This document shows positions 1 through 6,094 of a stretch of DNA of 50,309 nucleotides, piece after piece (within the stretch, counting starts at the first letter, position 1; every line of letters starts with the position of its first letter). The DNA lies in NCBI GenBank assembly GCA_048201975.1, contig DBFBGQ010000094.1, positions 1 to 50,309 of the forward strand. Reading direction: 5' to 3'. This DNA is from Egerieenecus sp048201975. GTDB lineage: Bacteria; Bacillota; Clostridia; Christensenellales; Aristaeellaceae. Position numbers and translations under genes: made by a program. The notes under the pieces are model-generated. The model saw nothing but the letters and a program-made list of their open reading frames with translations, made no database searches and was not told the DNA's origin.

Positions 1-127
1 TAAAGGCAAGCACTACCCCGGCCATGGGAATATAGTTGAATACGATAACAAAAAGCATGCAAGGCAGCAGCATCAACAAAAGATAACGATAATTCACACA
101 TTTTCGCAGAAAGTGCCTCATCCCCAT
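1..127 (-). CDS. LplB/MalF-type sugar ABC permease, N-terminal fragment
   Basis: The first 42 codons of a gene that runs off the left edge. The peptide has a short basic start, then a long hydrophobic segment with LLLMLLPCMLFVIVFNYIPM, followed by AGVVLAF. This is the usual first membrane helix and start of the first periplasmic turn of LplB/YtcP-type permeases, which import oligosaccharides with a lipoprotein binding protein. The start is taken at the ATG at 127; the ATG at 121 is in the same frame and also possible. The sequence AAAGGCAGG lies just upstream. An extended -10 lies about 56 bp upstream. The family call rests only on this N-terminus. Confidence 0.72.
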   Translation of the reverse strand, partial: MGMRHFLRKCVNYRYLLLMLLPCMLFVIVFNYIPMAGVVLAF

Positions 128-182
128 ACCTGCCTTTCATAACGTATAGATCGCATCTCCTGTTTGTCGATTCCGTGGCTGT

Positions 183-191
183 ATTATACCA
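183..191 (-). promoter_or_regulatory. Extended -10 promoter of the left-edge permease
   Basis: Read on the minus strand this is TGGTATAAT, a consensus -10 with the TGn extension. It lies 56 bp upstream of the permease start and faces away from mnmG. No good -35 is visible at the usual spacing, as expected for extended -10 promoters. Confidence 0.55.
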
Positions 192-493
192 TTTCTTGCA
201 TTGCTTGTGGTGTCATAAATCGTACAATTTTGCTCGTTTGGAACACATTGGCATATTTGTTGCGCCTTACATGTTTGTGTTTGTTTCTATTGCATGGATT
301 GAACGCAATGCAATATTTTCTTCCTGAGAAATATTTCCATGCAGCTGCGTCATGTTGACAACACGCGCAACGAAATGTGCAGCAGCCGCGCTTGATAGTT
401 GTTTTTCCGTTTTCTGCGGGAACGCGCAGGCAGCTCTGCCGCGCAAGATCCCGCGGGGCTCTGACATGCGCCCTTTTCCTCCGCCCGCTTTCA

Positions 494-502
494 TGCTATA
501 AT
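494..502 (+). promoter_or_regulatory. Extended -10 promoter of mnmG
   Basis: TGCTATAAT is a perfect -10 hexamer with a TGn extension. TTTTCC at 474-479 would give a weak -35 with a 17-bp spacer. The expected transcript start near 509 leaves a leader of about 27 nt before the TTG start at 536. Confidence 0.6.
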
Positions 503-520
503 ACCCCAAGCCAATGCATG

Positions 521-527
521 AAGGAGG
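521..527 (+). promoter_or_regulatory. Ribosome binding site that sets the mnmG start
   Basis: AAGGAGG is a full Shine-Dalgarno sequence ending 8 nt before the TTG at 536. The in-frame ATG at 518 overlaps the upstream edge of this site and has no ribosome binding site of its own, so TTG is the better start. Confidence 0.65.
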
Positions 528-535
528 CGCTTTTC

Positions 536-2404
536 TTGCCGGATCTGGTTGTGGTGGGGGCGGGGCACGCGGGATGCGAGGCCGCCTTGGCCGCCGCGCG
601 CATGGGCCTGTCCACCCTGCTGCTCACCCTGAACATGGACGGCGTGGCCCTGATGGCCTGCAATCCCGTCATCGGCGGCACCGCCAAGGGTCACCTGGTG
701 CGGGAGCTGGACGCCCTGGGCGGCGAGATGGGCCGCGCCATTGACGATACCTTTTTGCAATCCCGAATGCTCAACACCGCCAAGGGGCCCGCGGTGCATT
801 CCCTCCGCGCCCAGGCGGACAAGCAGGCGTACCAGAACCGCATGCGGCAGGCATTGATGTCCCAGCCCCATCTCACCCTGCGCCAGGGGGAAGTGGAAAG
901 CATCGAGACGGAGAACGGGCGAGTAACCGCCGTCACCACCGTCACGGGGCAGCGGATTCCCTGCCGTGCGGCGGTCGTCGCCAGCGGCGTCTACCTGGAT
1001 AGCCGCATCATCATCGGGGAAGGCTCCTGGCTGGGCGGGCCTCAGGGGCTGGCCTGCGCCACGGGGCTCTCCGGCGGCCTGCGGCGCCTGGGCTTTGCCC
1101 TGCGCCGGTTCAAGACCGGCACCCCCGCACGGGTGGACGTGCGCTCCATCGACTTTGACGCCATGACGCCCCAGCCGGGGGACGAGCCGGTGACGCCCTT
1201 TTCTTTTCTCACGGAAAAGCGGCTGGTAAACCGGCAAATGTGCTACCTGACCTGGACCACGCCCCGCACCCATGAGATCATCCGCGCCAACCTGCACCGC
1301 GCGCCCCTGTACAGCGGAAGGATCCGCGGCACCGGTCCCCGTTACTGCCCCAGCATCGAGGACAAAATCGTCAAATTTGCGGACAAGGACCGGCACCAGG
1401 TGTTTCTGGAGCCGGAGGGCATGGCCAGCCGGGAGTGGTACGTCCAGGGGATGTCCACCTCCCTGCCCGAGGACGTCCAGTGGGAGATGTACCGTTCGGT
1501 GCCGGGCCTGGCCCGCGCGGAGCTGACCCGCCTGGCCTACGCCATCGAATACGACTGCATCGACAGCCGGGAGCTGCGCCCCACCCTGGAGAGCCTGCGG
1601 GTGCGGGGGCTGTATTTCGCCGGGCAGATCAATGGCACCAGCGGCTATGAGGAGGCCGCCTGCCAGGGGTTGCTGGCGGGCATGAACGCCGCGCTCGCCC
1701 TGCAGGGAAAGCCTCCGCTGATTCTCACCAGGGACATGGCCTACATGGGCGTGCTCACCGACGACCTGACCACCAAGGGCGTGGACGAGCCCTACCGCAT
1801 GATGACCTCCCGGGCGGAACACCGGTTGTTTTTGCGCCAGGACAACGCCGACCTGCGCCTCACCCGCCTGGGCTACGCCGCCGGGCTGGCCACCGCCGAG
1901 CGCCTGGAGCGCGCCCTGCGCAAGGAGTACGAAACCAACCGGCTCAAAAGTCGCCTGACCGCCCTGCGCCTGCCCCCCTCCCCCCACCGGGACGAATGGC
2001 TGGCCCGGCATGGCCAGCCCGTGCCCGCCGCCGCCGTGACCCCCGGGGAGCTTCTGCGCCGGCCGGGCGTCACCCTGGACAGCCTCACGGAGCTCCTGCC
2101 CGAGCTGGCCCAGCAGCCGCCCCAGGTGCGGCAGCAGGCGGAGATCGCCCTGGTCTACGAGGGCTACCTGGCCAAGGAGGATGCGCAGATCCGCAAGGCC
2201 CGTCAAATGGAGCAGGCGCTCCTGCCGGAGGATACCCCCTACCAGGAGATTACCGGGCTGCGCCTGGAGGCCCGGCAGAAGCTGGCCGCCCAGCGCCCGC
2301 GCTCCCTGGCCGCCGCCGGCCGCATCCCCGGCGTTTCCCCCGCGGACGTGGCCGTGCTGATGGTTTACCTGGACAGGCTCCGCCGGGATCAGCCGCAGCG
2401 CTGA
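536..2404 (+). CDS. mnmG: tRNA uridine-5-carboxymethylaminomethyl modification enzyme MnmG (GidA)
   Basis: FAD-dependent partner of MnmE in forming the cmnm5 modification at the wobble uridine of certain tRNAs in the cytoplasm. From the TTG start the product is 622 residues, the usual MnmG length. It opens with a Rossmann FAD-binding motif, VVVGAGHAGCEAALAAARMG. It also carries the family motifs MACNPVIGGTAKGHLVRE, FKTGTPAR, GLYFAGQINGTSGYEEAA and MTSRAEHRLFLRQDNAD, and a C-terminal helical domain ending near DVAVLMVYL. It is often near rsmG or mnmE in other genomes; neither is seen here. The gene stands alone with its own promoter, and its 3' end converges on a minus-strand terminator. Confidence 0.97.
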   Translation: MPDLVVVGAGHAGCEAALAAARMGLSTLLLTLNMDGVALMACNPVIGGTAKGHLVRELDALGGEMGRAIDDTFLQSRMLNTAKGPAVHSLRAQADKQAYQNRMRQALMSQPHLTLRQGEVESIETENGRVTAVTTVTGQRIPCRAAVVASGVYLDSRIIIGEGSWLGGPQGLACATGLSGGLRRLGFALRRFKTGTPARVDVRSIDFDAMTPQPGDEPVTPFSFLTEKRLVNRQMCYLTWTTPRTHEIIRANLHRAPLYSGRIRGTGPRYCPSIEDKIVKFADKDRHQVFLEPEGMASREWYVQGMSTSLPEDVQWEMYRSVPGLARAELTRLAYAIEYDCIDSRELRPTLESLRVRGLYFAGQINGTSGYEEAACQGLLAGMNAALALQGKPPLILTRDMAYMGVLTDDLTTKGVDEPYRMMTSRAEHRLFLRQDNADLRLTRLGYAAGLATAERLERALRKEYETNRLKSRLTALRLPPSPHRDEWLARHGQPVPAAAVTPGELLRRPGVTLDSLTELLPELAQQPPQVRQQAEIALVYEGYLAKEDAQIRKARQMEQALLPEDTPYQEITGLRLEARQKLAAQRPRSLAAAGRIPGVSPADVAVLMVYLDRLRRDQPQR

Positions 2405-2454
2405 AACAAAAAAAAGCGGTCCTTCCTTTCCGCCGCGCTTGAACTGAATCCAGC

Positions 2455-2498
2455 AAAAAACAGGCGTACGTATCCGACCATGCCGGCTACGTACGCCT
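2455..2498 (-). terminator. Rho-independent terminator of the magnesium locus
   Basis: An 11-bp perfect inverted repeat, AGGCGTACGTA (2462-2472) and TACGTACGCCT (2488-2498), with a 15-nt loop. On the minus strand it is followed by one base and then six T (2460-2455). It lies about 100 bp downstream of the ATPase gene. A second weaker hairpin with a T tract lies further on, at about 2408-2440. The plus strand has no T tract, so the site serves the minus-strand genes best. Confidence 0.72.
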
Positions 2499-2596
2499 TA
2501 TAACGTTGACAAAATGCTTTGCCGAATCCTTATGCAAGTCCGTTATGCGTTTCTTGCAAGCGTAAAGGGTTTCTCGCCTGCAAGCCCCGCCCTTCC

Positions 2597-5362
2597 CTAC
2601 AGCAGTTCGCCGTAGCGCCGCACATAGGCTTTTTTCAGGCTGGTCACCAGCGCCATATACAGCACAATGCAGGGAATCAGGTAGGCAAAATACATGGGGG
2701 GAAGGGCGACGAAGCCCAGCGCCGCGCCCAGCGGCGTAAAGGGAATCGCCGTCAGCACAACAATGCCGGCCAGCGTGAGCAAGGTAAGCGGAGCGGAAGC
2801 CCGGCTTTGCAGGAAAGGCAGCTTAGGCGTGCGGATCATGTGAATCACCAGGGTCTGGCTCCACATGGACTCCACAAACCATCCCGCCTGGAACAGCCCG
2901 ATATACTTTGCCTGCATGGCCGCCAATTCCATGCCCTGAAAGTGCGCGGGCAGGTCGCTGAACCGTATGCCGTTGGATACCGCCAAGGGGCAGCACACAA
3001 AGTACAGAAACAGATAGGTGGCGAAATCAAAAATCGAGCTGGTTGGTCCGATCCACACCATGAACTTCCCTACGCTGGAAGCATCCCATTTGCGGGGGCT
3101 TACAATGAACTCCCTGTCCACATGGTCCCAGGGGATCGCGGTGCAGGAAAGGTCGTAGATCAGGTTGAGGAAGATCAGCTGCACGCTCATCATGGGCAGA
3201 AAGGGCAGCAGCGCAGCCGCCGCCAGCACCGAGAACATATTCCCAAAGTTGGACGAAGCGGTCAGCTTGATGTACTTGATCATGTTGATATAGGTCTTGC
3301 GCCCCTCGACAATGCCTTGCTCCAAAACCGTCAAATCTTTTTCCAGCAGGATGATGTCCGCCGATTCTTTGGCCACGTCCACCGCTGTGTCCACGGAAAT
3401 GCCGATGTCGGCCGCTTTCATGGCGGCAGAGTCGTTGATGCCGTCGCCCATGTAGCCGACCGTGTGACCGTTTTCCCGCAGGACGGACACCACGCGCGCT
3501 TTCTGGTCCGGGGTCAGCTTGGCAAAAACGTCGGCGGACTCGGCGGCGCTGGCCAATTCAGCGTCGCTCATGCGGTCCAGGTCAGCGCCAAGCAGCATAT
3601 TCCGCACCTTGAGCCCCACCTGTTTGCAAATGGTGCGGGTAATTTTGTCGTTGTCCCCAGTGAGAACCTTTGTCACCACGCCATGCTCCTTCAGCGCCTT
3701 GATGGCGCCGGCGGTGGACTCCTTGGGCGGGTCAAGAAAGGCCAGGTAACCGATGAGCACCATATCGCATTCATCCTGCGCGCCAAAGGTTTCCACGGGA
3801 GAGGGATTGCTTTTTTGCGCCACAGCCAGCACCCGGAATCCCTGCGCGTTCAGCTCGTCCACGGTTTGCAGAATGCGGCGGCGCACCTCCTCCGTCAGCG
3901 GCTGAACGCTGCCGTCGCACTCTGCGTAGGCGCAGATGGAAAGCATTTCTTCCACGGCGCCCTTGGTGACCATCTGCGTTTTTCCCTTTTGATCCCGCAC
4001 CACCGTGGTCAGGCGCCTGCGGACAAAGTCAAAGGGAATCTCGTCTATTTTCACATAGTGCTCCGATAGATCCAACAGCCGGGGATCCTCAGCCTCGGCC
4101 TCCTCCGTCTTGCGGATGATGGCCAGGTCCATCAAATTTTTATAGCCGGTTTGAAAGTAGCTGTTGAGATAGGCGTGACGCAAAACCCGGGTATCGTCCT
4201 CGCCGTTGACGTTCAGGTGATATTCCAGAACCACCTGATTCTGGGTCAGTGTCCCGGTTTTGTCCGTGCAGAGGATGTCCATTGCCCCGAAATTCTGAAT
4301 GGCGTTCAAATTTTTGACAATGGTCTGCTTTTTGCTCATGGATACGGCGCCCTTGGCAAGGCAGGTGGTGACAATCATGGGCAGCATTTCCGGCGTCAAG
4401 CCCACCGCGATGGAGATCCCGAACAGGAAGGCGTTCAGCCAGTCCCCCTTCGTCATCCCATTGATGAAGAACACCAGCGGAACCATCACCAGCATAAAGC
4501 GGATCAACACCCAGGAGACCGCGTTGACCCCCTTGGTAAAGCTGGTCTCTGCAGCCTCGCCTGCAACGGCGGAGGCCAGGGAGCCAAATAGCGTATGATC
4601 TCCCACGCACACCGCGACGGCGGTCGCGCTTCCGGAAACCACATCGCTGCCCATAAAGGCAACGTTGGGGTAATCGGTCACGCTGGCCTTCGGCTCGCTC
4701 ACAGCCGAGGTTTTCTCCACCGGCTCGCTCTCTCCCGTCAGTCCGGCCTGGCTGACGAAGAAATCCTTTGCTTCCAGAATGCGCACGTCGGCGGGAATCA
4801 TATCGCCGGCAGACAGGTGCACAACATCCCCCACCACCAGCTCATCCATCGGTATTTCTGCCTTTTCCTGATGCTTGCGGGTCACCGTGCAGGTGGTCGT
4901 AATCATGGAAAGCAGCTTTTCCGCAGCATCTCCGCTCCTGGATTCCTGTACAAAGCGAAGCGTACCGGAAATGACCACCATCGTCAGAATAATCAGCACG
5001 GTCAGGCAGTCGAAATCCTCCATCTGGCACCCGAACAGCGCCAGACGTGGAAAAACCATGTCGGTCATGATGGATACCAGCGCCAAGAAGAGCAGAATCG
5101 CCGTAAAGGGATTGACAAACGCATCGGCCAACCGCCTGGCGAGCAGCTTCTTCTTTTCCCGGGTCACCTGATTGCTGCCGGATCGGGCCCGGCTGGCGGA
5201 TACCGCTTCGGGGTCGAGGCCGCACAGCGTGGTTTGCAGCCCTTGCAACACCTCCTTGACCGGAGTGGTCGCCGCGTATTCCAGGCGGCCGTGCCGCTTG
5301 TCGTGAAGCGCCGGGGGATTGGCCGCCTGCCAAACGGGTTTGCGATTTTCTTTCCTAATCAT
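2597..5362 (-). CDS. mgtA: MgtA/MgtB-type magnesium-transporting P-type ATPase (second copy)
   Basis: A 921-residue type IIIB P-type ATPase expected to import Mg2+ across the cytoplasmic membrane using ATP. Visible motifs: TGES (209-212) of the actuator domain, GLTPEMLPMI (321-330) in the ion-binding helix, the phosphorylation motif DKTGTLT (367-373), TGDN (568-571) and GDGIND (639-644). A long C-terminal group of membrane helices follows. The ATG has AAGGAGG 9 nt upstream (5372-5378). It follows a 27-codon leader ORF by 24 nt and is the last gene of the locus. It is clearly paralogous to the first copy at 6095-8746. Family membership is firm; the ion is inferred from similarity to MgtA. Confidence 0.92.
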   Translation of the reverse strand: MIRKENRKPVWQAANPPALHDKRHGRLEYAATTPVKEVLQGLQTTLCGLDPEAVSASRARSGSNQVTREKKKLLARRLADAFVNPFTAILLFLALVSIMTDMVFPRLALFGCQMEDFDCLTVLIILTMVVISGTLRFVQESRSGDAAEKLLSMITTTCTVTRKHQEKAEIPMDELVVGDVVHLSAGDMIPADVRILEAKDFFVSQAGLTGESEPVEKTSAVSEPKASVTDYPNVAFMGSDVVSGSATAVAVCVGDHTLFGSLASAVAGEAAETSFTKGVNAVSWVLIRFMLVMVPLVFFINGMTKGDWLNAFLFGISIAVGLTPEMLPMIVTTCLAKGAVSMSKKQTIVKNLNAIQNFGAMDILCTDKTGTLTQNQVVLEYHLNVNGEDDTRVLRHAYLNSYFQTGYKNLMDLAIIRKTEEAEAEDPRLLDLSEHYVKIDEIPFDFVRRRLTTVVRDQKGKTQMVTKGAVEEMLSICAYAECDGSVQPLTEEVRRRILQTVDELNAQGFRVLAVAQKSNPSPVETFGAQDECDMVLIGYLAFLDPPKESTAGAIKALKEHGVVTKVLTGDNDKITRTICKQVGLKVRNMLLGADLDRMSDAELASAAESADVFAKLTPDQKARVVSVLRENGHTVGYMGDGINDSAAMKAADIGISVDTAVDVAKESADIILLEKDLTVLEQGIVEGRKTYINMIKYIKLTASSNFGNMFSVLAAAALLPFLPMMSVQLIFLNLIYDLSCTAIPWDHVDREFIVSPRKWDASSVGKFMVWIGPTSSIFDFATYLFLYFVCCPLAVSNGIRFSDLPAHFQGMELAAMQAKYIGLFQAGWFVESMWSQTLVIHMIRTPKLPFLQSRASAPLTLLTLAGIVVLTAIPFTPLGAALGFVALPPMYFAYLIPCIVLYMALVTSLKKAYVRRYGELL

Positions 5363-5386
5363 GGACGTTTACCTCCTTGAAGTGCG

Positions 5387-5470
5387 TCAAGGCCCTACAG
5401 TCCATGTGGGCATGGCTTCTCCGCCGCCCACCGCCTGTACCGGCCTTCGGGGATTGCCGTCGGAGTCCAT
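5387..5470 (-). CDS. Candidate 27-residue leader peptide upstream of the second mgtA
   Basis: A short reading frame from ATG at 5470 to TGA at 5387, with GGGAGG at 5479-5484, 8 nt before the start. The peptide begins MDSDGNPRRP and has prolines at positions 7, 10, 21 and 27 of 27. Its stop lies 24 nt before the ATPase start, just upstream of that gene's AAGGAGG. In enterobacteria mgtA is preceded by a short acidic, proline-rich leader peptide (MgtL) that couples translation to Mg2+ and proline supply. The position and the acidic, proline-containing start recall it, but I see no sequence homology. It may be a chance frame. Confidence 0.4.
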   Translation of the reverse strand: MDSDGNPRRPVQAVGGGEAMPTWTVGP

Positions 5471-5515
5471 GCCGTTCACCTCCCGTCTGGCGCCTCTCTG
5501 GCGCGCTTTCAGCAT

Positions 5516-5570
5516 AAAAAAACCGCAAGGCAAATCCCATGGTCAAAACCTTGCGATTTCCTTGCGATTT
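5516..5570 (-). terminator. Terminator-like hairpin with a duplicated 5' arm before the second mgtA
   Basis: On the minus strand CGCAAGG (5555-5549) pairs with CCTTGCG (5530-5524), followed by G and seven T (5522-5516). The 5' arm lies in an exact 11-bp tandem repeat (plus-strand CCTTGCGATTT at 5549-5559 and 5560-5570). It lies 15 bp after the winged-helix gene and only about 31 bp before the ribosome binding site of the leader ORF. There is little room for a separate promoter, so it may be a partial or regulated terminator inside the operon. Confidence 0.6.
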
Positions 5571-5585
5571 CGTAAGAATTTCCGC

Positions 5586-6077
5586 TTACAGCCTGTCGTT
5601 GAACTTGTACCCGATCCCCCAGATGGTCAGGATGTATTCCGGCGCGTCGGGGTTGGGCTCTATCTTCTTGCGCAGCTTTCGAATAAACGCCATGATGTTG
5701 CTATCGTCCAGCAGATAATCGTTTTCCCAAACGGCCTGGTAGATTTGCTCCTTGGTAAACACCTCGCCGCGGTTGCGCACCAGAAAATACAAAATGTCAA
5801 ACTCCTTGGGCGTCAATGAGATTTCCGTTCCGCCGCGGCTTACCCTGCGCAACCGCAGGTCAATGGAAAGCGCGCCGCAGCAAAGCGTATCCGTAGCCGA
5901 GGGCCGGTCCGCTTCCATCTCCAGCATCAGGGAACCGATCCGGCCATCCATCAGCTCCCGCAGCCCCTCCCGCAAGTCCCGCGCGGCCGAAGGGGACGGC
6001 GCCGCGCGCTGAAGCTCCTCCCATAGCCACGCGGCCAGGGAGGAATCCAATGTGGCAAAGCCCACCTGTTTTTTCAA
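5586..6077 (-). CDS. OmpR/PhoB-type winged-helix DNA-binding protein lacking a receiver domain
   Basis: A 163-residue protein. Residues from about 68 to 163 form an OmpR/PhoB effector domain: SLTPKEFDILYFLVRNRGEV, then an IYQAVWEND segment, the recognition helix with SNIMAFIRKLRKKIEP, and the wing ending ILTIWGIGYKFNDRL. The first 67 residues are too short for a receiver and show no aspartate phosphorylation site. It is probably a transcription regulator not controlled by phosphorylation. The start is TTG, with GGAGG (6086-6090) 8 nt upstream. The gene follows the first ATPase by 17 bp, so it is co-transcribed and likely regulates the magnesium genes. Confidence 0.82.
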   Translation of the reverse strand: MKKQVGFATLDSSLAAWLWEELQRAAPSPSAARDLREGLRELMDGRIGSLMLEMEADRPSATDTLCCGALSIDLRLRRVSRGGTEISLTPKEFDILYFLVRNRGEVFTKEQIYQAVWENDYLLDDSNIMAFIRKLRKKIEPNPDAPEYILTIWGIGYKFNDRL

Positions 6078-6094
6078 TGCGGATTCCTCCCCTC

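Larger units (their letters stand above)
128..535. other. Divergent intergenic region between the permease and mnmG
   Basis: About 400 bp with no convincing gene. The part from about 140 to 360 is clearly more AT-rich than the flanking coding DNA. It holds an extended -10 on each strand (183-191 minus, 494-502 plus) and otherwise nothing I can assign. Short open frames on both strands here lack ribosome binding sites and protein-like composition. Confidence 0.6.

Noticed and set aside
128..493. Small genes in the AT-rich gap before mnmG
   Set aside because: Two short frames exist (164-358 plus, 267-509 minus), but neither has a ribosome binding site or protein-like sequence, and they overlap the promoters.
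491..2206. Long open frame on the minus strand opposite mnmG
   Set aside because: It is a high-GC shadow of mnmG. Its composition (Gly, His, Gln, Ala-rich) shows no domain, and mnmG is certain.
2405..2454. Terminator for mnmG on the plus strand
   Set aside because: The hairpin potential here is imperfect and followed by no T tract on the plus strand; the T-rich side belongs to the minus strand.
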